A DNA stretch of 40,322 bases from positions 1 to 40,322 of the forward strand of contig JADZAE010000026.1 of assembly GCA_020852715.1 (NCBI GenBank). The letters run 5' to 3'. This document shows, in pieces, positions 25,693-33,259 of the stretch; within the stretch, counting starts at the first letter, position 1; every line of letters begins with the position of its first letter. A model generated the notes under the pieces. It had not been told where the DNA came from, ran no database searches, and worked only from the letters and a program-made list of their open reading frames with translations. The stretch comes from Deltaproteobacteria bacterium (lineage in GTDB: Bacteria > Bdellovibrionota_C > UBA2361 > SZUA-149 > JADZAE01). The position numbers and the translations under genes are program-made.

Positions 25693-26640
25693 TTAATTCC
25701 TCCCCGTATTTGTGAGCGTGCGGAAGACTTCATCCAAATATCCTTGTTCTAACCCCACACTGGCATACGGCCATTGCCTCTTGGTTAGCTCTTCAGTCAC
25801 CGCCGGCAAGATGACAGCGTTATTCTGTGCATATAACAAATAAACAGCGTTGCTTTTTTTCTTGCTAATTTCTTCCACACGAGCCACCCCGGAAATCTTG
25901 GCCAGTTCTGTGAGCACATTCTCCGGAGCATTACCTTCAAAACTCACACTGAGCGCACCGGCAGCACGGGATCGGGCTTTTAGTTTTGCCGGCGTTTCAT
26001 CGGCGACCAGTTTGCCGTTAGCAATAATCGCCACGCGGTTACAAACCTCATCAACTTCTTCTAAGATGTGCGTGGAAAGAATGATACACTTATCACGCGC
26101 CATTTTATTAATGAGCGTCCGCACTTCGTATTTCTGATTGGGGTCTAAGCCATCTGTCGGCTCGTCAAGAATGAGAATATCCGGGTCATGTATCAGTGCT
26201 TGGGATAACCCAACGCGGCGCTTGAATCCTTTGGACAGAGTGTCGATAGTTTGCTTAGCAACTGACCCGATGCCGGTTAGATCATAAACTCTCTCCACCG
26301 CTTGAAATTTATGCGCGCCTTCATAGCCGCGCACATCGGCAACAAAGGCCAGAAACTCGCCAACTTTCATCTCGCCGTAGAGTGGCGCATTTTCAGCCAA
26401 GTAACCAACTTTCTTCTTGGCTTCAATGCTGTCTTGCTCAATATCATGCCCCAAAATCCGCACGGTGCCTGAAGTCGGAGAAATAAAGCCTGTAATAACT
26501 TTCATCGTAGTTGATTTCCCGGCGCCGTTGGGCCCGAGAAAACCAAGCACTTCTCCCTTCTCTACATTAAACGAAATATTATCAACTGCCTTGGTTTCAC
26601 CAAAGTAGCGACATAGATTTTGGACTTCGATCACACTCAT
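25693..26640 (-). CDS. ABC transporter ATP-binding protein, GldA-like
   Basis: The 315-residue ATPase shows Walker A GPNGAGKS (36-43), signature LSKGFKRR (135-142), Walker B ILILDEPTDGLDP (155-167) and the H-loop STHIL, so all nucleotide-binding elements are present. A C-terminal accessory region of about 90 residues follows, as in GldA and NatA-type proteins. It is the first gene of the operon ATPase-permease-GldG-DUF4340 and would energise the GldF-like permease. Confidence 0.93.
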   Translation of the reverse strand: MSVIEVQNLCRYFGETKAVDNISFNVEKGEVLGFLGPNGAGKSTTMKVITGFISPTSGTVRILGHDIEQDSIEAKKKVGYLAENAPLYGEMKVGEFLAFVADVRGYEGAHKFQAVERVYDLTGIGSVAKQTIDTLSKGFKRRVGLSQALIHDPDILILDEPTDGLDPNQKYEVRTLINKMARDKCIILSTHILEEVDEVCNRVAIIANGKLVADETPAKLKARSRAAGALSVSFEGNAPENVLTELAKISGVARVEEISKKKSNAVYLLYAQNNAVILPAVTEELTKRQWPYASVGLEQGYLDEVFRTLTNTGRN

Positions 26641-26683
26641 AAAATTACCAATTAAATAAGTAGGTTAAAACTAAGCACGGGCG

Positions 26684-26714
26684 ATTATATATACTTTGAC
26701 TTTATTTGTCGCAA
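26684..26714 (-). promoter_or_regulatory. Probable promoter of the Gld-type operon
   Basis: On the minus strand TTGCGA (26714-26709) is followed by a TATATATAAT stretch. TATAAT at 26689-26684 gives 19-bp spacing, and the overlapping TATATA gives 17. It lies 45-75 bp before the ATPase start. Confidence 0.5.
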
Positions 26715-26798
26715 AGTATTTTTACCCAAATTTAAGGTGATAGACAGGAAGACATCGGCCCTTATTCAAAGTAAGTTTGATACGGGCGCCCAGTGCCC

Positions 26799-27129
26799 CT
26801 GAGTCTTATACATAAGCTGCCCACTAAGAATGCCAGGTTCTAATGTTGTTACAAAATGGCATGACGCAACATAAAGTCGTGGCCCCTGTGGAACGCGACC
26901 CATGTTGCGGAGCGACTGGGTCGCCTGAGGATCGCAAAAAACTGTATTTCTCGGCTTTAGTCGCCACTTTTAAGGTCATTGGGAAACCGATACGTAGGCG
27001 ACCCGGTTGTTCGCTGACGCTCAGAACATGAGCCGCGTTTCACAAAGCCTCATTGTAATTTGAAAATTTGTGGAGCTAACGCTAGAGCCTTTTAAAAGCC
27101 CCCTTTCTCAACTTATGTATAAGACTCAG
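26799..27129. mobile_element. Non-autonomous (MITE-like) element with Tn5/IS50-like ends
   Basis: Perfect 18-bp terminal inverted repeats CTGAGTCTTATACATAAG lie at 26799-26816 and, inverted, at 27112-27129. They match 16 of 18 positions of the Tn5 outside end. The 331-bp interior has no transposase. Inside are inverted copies of a dispersed repeat (26888-26932 and 26985-27035). Flanks CAGTGCCC (26791-26798) and CAGTGGCC (27130-27137) agree at seven of eight positions, a possible worn target duplication; IS50-type elements make 9 bp, so this is only suggestive. Confidence 0.65.
26985..27035 (-). repeat. Dispersed repeat, copy B, pairing with 26888-26932
   Basis: Read on the minus strand it parallels 20584-20635 (ACGCGGCTCATGTTCTGAGC, then GTCAGCGAACAACCGGGTCG). 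With the shorter copy at 26888-26932 (GGAACGCGACCCATGTTGCG) it forms an inverted pair that could fold into a long stem inside the MITE-like element. Confidence 0.55.
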
Positions 27130-27556
27130 CAGTGGCCGCCCCTACACGCACCAAATTTGCAAAAAGTAACGACCGAGAAGTTATCAACGCCGATAATTAC
27201 AACAACATTATTTCGATATCGAAGATTCACCGTAGGGGCGCTGAGAGGCGCCCGCCACCTCCATAACATCATAGTGGCTCTCGGCGAAGCCGCATGCGGT
27301 TGATGTGATTTAGGTCTACATGTGTAAATGTTCGGGTAAGCGTTCACTACTTTTACTGAGTTTCTATACAAAGGCCCCCAGAGGGGGCAAGTTTTGCGAA
27401 GCAAAACTATGGGGGGACGGAGACTAGGCCTTCACAAGACTAGTCGTTTCCGATCAGGAAACGTCAATAAATAATAGCAAATGTTCATATTTGATTTGTA
27501 ATACTTTGGGAACGCTATTAGTGATAATCCGTGAAGGTGTAAAGTTCGGTGGCGCT
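27130..27556. other. Palindrome-rich intergenic region
   Basis: No gene is supported. It holds several palindromes: TTCGATATCGAA (27212-27223), a GGGGCGC/GCGCCC hairpin after GTA (27232-27253) facing an inverted GCCGCCCCTAC at 27135-27145, GCCCCC-AGA-GGGGGC (27374-27388), and GTTTTGC-GAA-GCAAAAC (27391-27407). The last recurs in CAGGGTTTGC-GAA form at 32260. GTAAGCGTTCAC at 27336-27347 repeats 21577-21588. Confidence 0.55.
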
Positions 27557-27612
27557 GCGCGTTAATCACCATGATCACGTGATCCTGGCGGACAGCCAAA
27601 GGCTATTCCTAC
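27557..27612 (-). repeat. REP-like repeat overlapping the infA stop codon
   Basis: The stretch containing ATCACCATGATCACGTGATC and GCGGACAGCCAAAGGCTATTC is about 80 percent identical to 33203-33259. On the minus strand it begins TAGGAATAGCCTTTGGCTGT, and TAG is the infA stop. It contains the perfect palindrome GATCACGTGATC (27573-27584). Confidence 0.65.
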
Positions 27613-27875
27613 CTTTCTTTTGGGGGTTCGCTCTCAACTTCGCTTTTGACTGGCGGTTTGGTGTAACGGCGCACAATGCGACCACGGGTCAAATCATAAG
27701 AAGAAATTTCAACGCGGACATGGTCGCCGGGCAGCACACGGATGTAATACTTGCGCATCTTACCGGCCAAGTATGCTAACAGCTCATGGCCATTTTCGCA
27801 TTTGACTTGGAAAGTGGTGTTTGGAAAACACTCTTTAACCACGCCATCAAGTTCTATTGAATCATCTTTTCCCAT
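27609..27875 (-). CDS. infA: Translation initiation factor IF-1
   Basis: The 88-residue protein is an OB-fold IF-1: [20 protein letters not shown], then [20 protein letters not shown] and [21 protein letters not shown]. It binds the ribosomal A site during initiation. Compared with the usual 72 residues it has an extra polar tail ([16 protein letters not shown]). The stop codon lies in a REP-like repeat, so the tail may be a by-product of repeat insertion near the original stop. It sits 29 bp downstream of a disordered-protein ORF that may share its promoter. Confidence 0.95.
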   Translation of the reverse strand: MGKDDSIELDGVVKECFPNTTFQVKCENGHELLAYLAGKMRKYYIRVLPGDHVRVEISSYDLTRGRIVRRYTKPPVKSEVESEPPKER

Positions 27876-27904
27876 ACTTTATAAATCAACTATCTCTTGA
27901 GATA

Positions 27905-28231
27905 TTAGTCATTAATTATTATTTCGTTTTCTCTGCCGCCTTCATCCTCTTCACGCGGCTTACTGAAACTTAAACGCTCTCTTTCTTGTCGGCGGCGAGG
28001 TCTTCTATCGCCGGAGCTGCGCTGCTCGCGTGGCTCTCTCTCTTCAAAATCTTGGCTTGCTCTCCTACCTCTTTTCTCGCGGCTAGGCAAATGAGCGCGA
28101 GAATCATCATGATCGCGGGAGTCACGAAAATTATGCCCGCCATTATGATTATTATTGTGACCGTGGTGATTATTGCCGCCCTGCAATTCATGCATGGTTA
28201 AGGGAATATATCCTGCTGGTAAACGAAACAT
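27905..28231 (-). CDS. Disordered His/Asn- and Arg/Glu-rich protein upstream of infA
   Basis: The 108-residue ORF has a good GGAG ribosome site ten bases before its ATG. An ordinary start (MFRLPAGYIPLTMHELQGG) is followed by a His/Asn/Gly-rich block (residues 20-33), then an Arg/Glu/Asp/Ser-rich block to about residue 100, and an acidic end. No domain is recognised. The composition (basic-acidic, RERE- and RRPRRR-like) resembles disordered RNA-binding tails seen on helicases and ribonucleases, and the position before infA suggests a translation or RNA link. Function is unknown. The conserved-looking first 18 residues argue that it is real. Confidence 0.5.
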   Translation of the reverse strand: MFRLPAGYIPLTMHELQGGNNHHGHNNNHNGGHNFRDSRDHDDSRAHLPSREKRGRRASQDFEEREPREQRSSGDRRPRRRQERERLSFSKPREEDEGGRENEIIIND

Positions 28232-28433
28232 CTATAAACTCCAATTTATAAACTAACTATTGCTATTAACTCACTAGTAACGTGGAAACTTGCTCAAGCC
28301 GCTTGTTTCACTGAATTGCAAAAGCCCCTACTTCGAAGGTATGTTTGGAAACCTACTCTATCGCGAAGATGATTTTGCTAGAAATAACAAGGCAAATTAA
28401 CCTTATCCAGAACAACTCTCTTAAAGACAAAAC

Positions 28434-29414
28434 CTAATCGGCGCCCTGCCCAATCTTTCGAAATTTCTCGTATCGTTTAGCTAAAATTTCATCCATAGTC
28501 AACTTATTAAGCTGCTTTAGCTGCTTTAGTAAGGCTTGCCCCAGCAACTCGCAAGCTTTGTCCCGATCTCTATGGGCAGCACCTGCCGGTTCCTTGATGA
28601 TCTCATCAACCAACCCCATCTGAGTAATCTCCGGCGCTGTAATCTTTAAAGCTTGAGCGGCAACCTTGGCATATTCAGCTGTTTTGCTCGGATCATCTTT
28701 ACCCCAAATAATCGAAGCACACCCTTCCGGAGAAATAACTGAATAAACAGAATTCTCCAACATCAGCATACGATCACAAATACCCAGCGCTAGCGCGCCA
28801 CCGCTACCGCCTTCACCGATAACAGTCGAAATTATGCGTGTGCGCAAATTCGAGAGCATCAGCAAACAGCGCGCTATCGCTTCCGCTTGCCCGCGTTCCT
28901 CAGCTTCCAATCCGGGGTAAGCACCCTGCGTGTCAATAAACATCAGCAGCGGCAAATTAAACTTCTCTGCCATTTTAAATAAACGCTGCGCCTTTCTATA
29001 GCCCTCTGGCTGCGGCATACCAAAATTTCTTTTAATCTTTTCTTGCGTTGTCCGGCCACGCTGATGACCAATAACAACCACGCTATTACCTTCAAATTTA
29101 CCCACGCCGCCGATAATGGCCGCATCGTCGCCAAAAGCCCGATCTCCATGCAGCTCAACAAAATCAGTAATTAACTTATTGATAATATCTTCTGTTTGAA
29201 TGCGCTCAGAAATACGAGCTAATTGCACACGCTGATAAGGAGTGAGGCGACCATAAACATCTTTGCGCGCCTTTTCTAATTTCGTCTCCAATTTTTTGGC
29301 CTCCTTAGCGCGGCCGATATCACCGCTTTCCACTAAGGCACGAACTTTAAGAATCTCTTCTTCCAATTCGACTACCGGCTTTTCAAAATCTAAAAACTGT
29401 CTCGTATTTGCCAT
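28434..29414 (-). CDS. accA: Acetyl-CoA carboxylase carboxyltransferase subunit alpha
   Basis: With the start at ATG 29414 (MANTRQFLDFEKPVVELEEE) the product has 326 residues, close to the E. coli 319. It is the alpha half of the carboxyltransferase that moves CO2 from biotin to acetyl-CoA, the first step of fatty-acid synthesis. Family hallmarks include LTPYQRVQLARI, DRAFGDDAAIIGG, GHQRGRTTQEKIKRNFGMPQ, PEGYRKAQRLFKMAEKF, FIDTQGAYPG and GEGGSGGALALGICDR. An upstream ATG at 29453 has a better ribosome site (AAGGT) and would add 13 residues, so the start is uncertain. accD is not adjacent. No operon partner is seen. Confidence 0.95.
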   Translation of the reverse strand: MANTRQFLDFEKPVVELEEEILKVRALVESGDIGRAKEAKKLETKLEKARKDVYGRLTPYQRVQLARISERIQTEDIINKLITDFVELHGDRAFGDDAAIIGGVGKFEGNSVVVIGHQRGRTTQEKIKRNFGMPQPEGYRKAQRLFKMAEKFNLPLLMFIDTQGAYPGLEAEERGQAEAIARCLLMLSNLRTRIISTVIGEGGSGGALALGICDRMLMLENSVYSVISPEGCASIIWGKDDPSKTAEYAKVAAQALKITAPEITQMGLVDEIIKEPAGAAHRDRDKACELLGQALLKQLKQLNKLTMDEILAKRYEKFRKIGQGAD

Positions 29415-29608
29415 AAATTTTGCATTAAATGTTATTCGTCGCCGTTGCGGCATTACCTTAGTATGCATGGACAATCAACACAGAAAGCCCGGCCATGACC
29501 TTAAGTTACTGTTTATATTAGGTAAATAGCTCGTTATATTAATTTAAATTTGGAGTAGATGGAGGACAAATAACCCGTTCAAAAACCTCATATCTCAGCC
29601 CTAGTCCG

Positions 29609-29639
29609 CTGGGGTTTATGAAAACACACAAACCCCCAG
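29609..29639. repeat. Hairpin downstream of the RAP-domain pseudogene
   Basis: CTGGGGTTT pairs with AAACCCCCAG over about nine bases with a 12-base loop, 14 bp after the pseudogene stop at 29653. It has no T-run on the minus strand, so it may be a weak terminator. Confidence 0.4.
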
Positions 29640-29652
29640 GGGATATTTGCTC

Positions 29653-30700
29653 TTACAAATCGCCTATTGCCCTCATAACCAGAGAGCAAGCTTCGCTGTG
29701 CGAGAGGTTTCTTACCACGATGTGTCGCGGCAAATAACCGCGAATCTCAAGAACTCGGTCGCGAAGCAAACCCCTTCGGTGCGGCCGTTCTTAGTATCCC
29801 CGTGCAGGAAACGCGAGGAATCCCCATCGAGCTCCAACGCTACTTGTCCCCTGCGCTTGTGATCAATTACAAAATCGATCCAGAATCCTTCGCAGAAGAC
29901 TTGGGAACGAAGCTTTCTCACCCGCTGAGCGACGACTTGTTCAACGAAAGCCTCCAAGTGGTTGCTCTTCGGGGGTTTGCCTTGAGCCTCAATCAGGGCA
30001 TTTTGGCTGCGCGTTCAAACGCCGGCGGAGCATCAATTGCTTCCGCCAACAAACTCTGATGAATGCGCTGAAGCGAAGCCGAATTAAACTGCTCAGCTTT
30101 TGCCTCGAATTGCGGCATCACCTTAGCAAAAAGCTCTTCGTTGCTCCCCGGGCGCGTTACCGCCATGTCCCATAAAAGCTGACAAAGTCCGAGAACAGAA
30201 AAGTCTTTTCTTTGTTGGGCTTCGGCTGCCAGCATATCGGGAAAGTCGTTTTCATACCCCTCACCGATAGCTAGGCTCCAAGCCATACTGGTCAACACTG
30301 CCGAATTGAACTGCGGAATTAATGTTTTTGCGGCCTTTAATAACTTGGGCCACAGCGGAACATCACAAATTCGCATGCGCGCACAGGCAAAAATTACATT
30401 CGCCAGTGTCCATGCATCACGTTGCCCGCCGGTCTGTATAAATCGCCGTACTGCCACAGGAGCCAGTTTCTTATATTCGGCTCCTTTAGCCAACAACACA
30501 TCTGGAAAATGCCAACGGGCCTTTTCCATCGCCTTACTCCCTAGCCAGAGCCACTGAGCAAAACAAACCGAGTTAAACTGATCCTCATAATAATCCCAAA
30601 TCCAAAGTAAATCTTCGAATGCTCTGGCGGGATCCTGTTTGTTCCCCACAGTAATTAGCTCCGCGCTTACTCTGTGCGCAGACTGCACAGCACTTGGCAT
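29653..30700 (-). pseudogene. OPR/DUF1601-like helical-repeat protein with RAP domain, two frameshifts
   Basis: The gene starts at ATG 30700 with an AAGGAG ribosome site. The first 235 residues form helical repeats of about 37-40 residues recurring as FNSxxLxxxxWxLA (QFNSVCFAQWLWLG, QFNSAVLTSMAWSLA, QFNSASLQRIHQSLL), like octotricopeptide/DUF1601 repeats. The frame stops at 29993. The next frame continues NALIEAQGKPPKSNHLEAFV and WIDFVIDHKRRGQVALELDG, the start of a RAP domain. A second shift at the GGGG run near 29771-29776 restores LLRDRVLEIRGYLPRHIVV and a stop at 29653-29655. Restored, the protein has about 348 residues. OPR/RAP proteins bind specific RNAs in chloroplasts and mitochondria; bacterial ones occur in a few lineages, often host-associated. 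It is either a recent pseudogene or a gene with sequencing errors. Confidence 0.65.
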
Positions 30701-30822
30701 ACCAAACTCCTTTCAAAACCATTTTGTACTCCATCCTAGGGAAAACAAGCTCACGCTGCTCTCCTCCGGATGCAAGAAATAAAGTCCTTCTACTATACTA
30801 GTTTTAGAAATAGCTTTTTTGC

Positions 30823-32082
30823 TCAGCGGTGCTTAAACAGCACGCCACCAGTTAGCGGCTGGGGCACGCCAGTCGTTCCAGGAACGCTAAGCGGCAAGCT
30901 CAAGATGGAGCGCATAGCAAGGTAAGCAAAAATTTCTGCCTCCAGCGACTCTGCGCGCAAGCCAACTTCATCGGCTGTGTGCAGGGTCGCAGGCTTACCC
31001 GCGCGCTGATTGAGCCTCTCTTGTAACTCTTTGCAAATAACAGGATTGCTCCAACCGCCACCATGCAACACCCAGGTAGTCGGCATTTCAATCCCCAACT
31101 GATCAATGCTGGCGACTAAGGCTTGCGCAGTAAACGCTTCCAGTGTGCGACAGCCATCTTCCAAAGACAGCTGTAAAACTTCGGGAAGTAACCGCGAGTC
31201 CGCCACGTCCAATGACTTCGGACCTACTTTCTTAAGATAATTCTGGCCCTCAACGATGACCGCCTGCTCCATACAAATCTCAAGAACCCTTTTATTGACT
31301 TTTCCTTTCTGACCATACTGACCATCACGATCACAAAGCTCAGCCCCATTGGTGGCACCCTTGACCAACGCATCAATTAAGGAGTTTCCCGGCCCCGCGT
31401 CAAAGGCAACAATATCATTCTCTCCTTTGCCCAACACAGTCACGTTAGAAATGCCACCGCAGTTAGCAAATGCGCAGGGAAGAATTCTTGCCTGGCGTGC
31501 CAGCAACTGGTGATAAAGCGGAGCAAACGGGGCACCTTGTCCGCCATGCTCAACGTCGTTACGACGAAAGTCAGTAACCACATCAATACCCAGCTCATCA
31601 GCCATGCGCTGCGCATTTCCAACCTGCACAGTCACGCGCGCCGATGGCCGGTGAAACAAAGTTTGCCCGTGATAACCAATGCAGCAAACATCAGCAGCTG
31701 ATAGCAAACACGAAACAAGCGTCTCTTTTACTACGGCAATATGATAATCAGTAGAAAGGTCTACTATGCCCTGATAACTGACAGTGCCGAGCGTTTTACT
31801 CAGCCAATCCATAACTACATCAGCCCTGTCCTTATTAGATAGGGAAAGCAGAGCCGGATAGAACTTATCGGCGAATGTCTTCTCAGCCGACGTCGCATCT
31901 CCCAGAGTTTCGCGAACCAAAGCCTCTAGCCCCTTAAAAGCTAATTGCGCCTCGGCAGAATAACGAATATTCGCCGCGCCTATAAACTCAACAAAGCTCT
32001 CTCCATCAGTCCTAATCGCAAGACCATCCACCCCATCCATCGAAGTGCCACTCATCAAACCAATGACAATATTCTTTTCCAT
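30823..32082 (-). CDS. anmK: Anhydro-N-acetylmuramic acid kinase
   Basis: The 419-residue sugar kinase phosphorylates and opens 1,6-anhydroMurNAc from peptidoglycan recycling to MurNAc-6-phosphate. Diagnostic motifs are VIGLMSGTSMDGVDG (N-terminal ATP loop), IGYHGQTLFHRPSARVTVQV, VVTDFRRNDVEHGGQGAPFA (catalytic Asp in FRRND), FANCGGISNVTVLG and FDAGPGNSLIDALV. The length is slightly above the usual 370. It is monocistronic, and no other recycling genes are nearby. Presence of AnmK supports a Gram-negative-type cell wall turnover. Confidence 0.95.
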   Translation of the reverse strand: MEKNIVIGLMSGTSMDGVDGLAIRTDGESFVEFIGAANIRYSAEAQLAFKGLEALVRETLGDATSAEKTFADKFYPALLSLSNKDRADVVMDWLSKTLGTVSYQGIVDLSTDYHIAVVKETLVSCLLSAADVCCIGYHGQTLFHRPSARVTVQVGNAQRMADELGIDVVTDFRRNDVEHGGQGAPFAPLYHQLLARQARILPCAFANCGGISNVTVLGKGENDIVAFDAGPGNSLIDALVKGATNGAELCDRDGQYGQKGKVNKRVLEICMEQAVIVEGQNYLKKVGPKSLDVADSRLLPEVLQLSLEDGCRTLEAFTAQALVASIDQLGIEMPTTWVLHGGGWSNPVICKELQERLNQRAGKPATLHTADEVGLRAESLEAEIFAYLAMRSILSLPLSVPGTTGVPQPLTGGVLFKHR

Positions 32083-32259
32083 TCAGGGCTCCCCATGGGA
32101 ACATTTATCAACCAACACACCCCCGCATTCCTAGCAATTTTTTCCTCTAATGTCTAAACCCAAGCGCACGGCGATTTTTCTACCTTTATTTTTGTGTAAC
32201 CATCTCGCGTAAGCGCCACGAGGCAAGAACATTTCGCCAACGCTTTTGGGTGCGCATGA

Positions 32260-32283
32260 CAGGGTTTGCGAAGCAAAACCCTG
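32260..32283. repeat. Palindrome CAGGGTTTGC-GAA-GCAAAACCCTG
   Basis: An almost perfect hairpin with a one-base bulge and GAA loop. Its core TTTGCGAAGCAAAAC is the same as in 27391-27407, which marks a dispersed palindromic repeat family. The rest of the 32083-32317 gap shows nothing else. Confidence 0.55.
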
Positions 32284-32317
32284 GCTTGCTAATAATATTT
32301 AGCATCTCCTTATATCA

Positions 32318-33113
32318 GGGGCTGTATCAAAGGGGCACTCTAAGTAGTTTAAATATGTTAGTAGCTACCTATTGGGAGGAGCTACGATGAAGAAATTTAA
32401 AGAATACCAGTAAGGGCAAATGATGCTACTGCCGCCATCGTTGGATGAGTTGATCGAAGACAATGATATGGTGAGAGTAGTTAATCGAGTTGTAGATAGC
32501 TTAGAGACAGAAGAAATCCGGGAATGGTTTAAGGGCGGAGGTTGTCCGTCATATAATCCGACAATGATGCTCAAGATAATAATCTACGCCTACAGCAATA
32601 AGCTATACTTGAGTCGGCAAATTACAAAGGCGTTAAAAAGAGACGTTGCCTATATGTGGTTATCGGGAATGCAAAGACCGGAATTTGCCACGATAAATCG
32701 CTTTTGTAGTGAATATTTAAATCCAGCTTAGCATCGATATTTTCGAAAGTGGTTTGTTACCTGCTGGAGCATGGCTAAATCAAGAGCGAGAATTATTTTC
32801 TTGATGGCACGAAGGTCGAAGCGGACGCGAACAAATACAGCTATGTATGGAAAACGAATATTACGCGCTACAAGCAGAAGGTGGTTAAGCGAGCTGAAGA
32901 AATATTTGCGGAGATAGAAAGGATAAATGCCGAGGAAAAGGAAATCTTTGGTGGTGGAGATCTTCCTGAATATGGACAGGGGAAGCCTATTTCCAGCAAA
33001 GAGAATGCAGGAGTTGCTGAATCGATCAACGAGGAATTAAAGCGAAGGGATATAAAAAAGCCAAAACGGAATTAAAAAGCCTCGGCCAAAAGCTCAATAA
33101 AGCGGTAGCGCCA
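32318..33113 (+). pseudogene. Truncated IS1182-type transposase with several lesions
   Basis: GGGGCTGTATCAAAGGGGCA at 32318 looks like a left terminal repeat. The transposase would start at ATG 32387 (MKKFKEYQ), but a TAA follows at 32411-32413. The frame then gives MMLLPPSLDELIEDNDMVRV, MLKIIIYAYSNKLYLSRQI and YMWLSGMQRPEFATINRF, the N-terminal part of IS1182 transposases. It stops at 32731. Another frame continues with LEHG, a stop, then SENYFLDGTKVEADANKYSY and WKTNITRYKQ up to about 33075. The 3' catalytic half (DDE) and right end are missing, so the element is dead. Confidence 0.8.
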
Positions 33114-33202
33114 CCGACTGTGTTCGTCTTCGCCGACAACCACGATCACGGGTATATTCACCACAACCTTTATGAATTACGTTTATATGTTCGCTGACGC
33201 TG

Positions 33203-33259
33203 ACGCGTAAAATCACCACGATCACGTGAACGTTGCGGACAGCCAAAGGCCATCCCTAC
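33203..33259 (-). repeat. REP-like repeat overlapping the hemD stop codon
   Basis: It closely matches 27557-27612 (ATCACCACGATCACGTGAAC and GCGGACAGCCAAAGGCCATC). On the minus strand it begins TAGGGATGGCCTTTGGCTGT, and TAG is the hemD stop. A related GTTCGCTGACGCTGACGCG just before it (33188-33206) also resembles the dispersed repeat at 26985-27035. Confidence 0.65.

Noticed and set aside
27070..27404. Short ORFs on both strands in the infA downstream gap
   Set aside because: They lie across the MITE end and palindromes, and neither has a start signal nor plausible protein composition.
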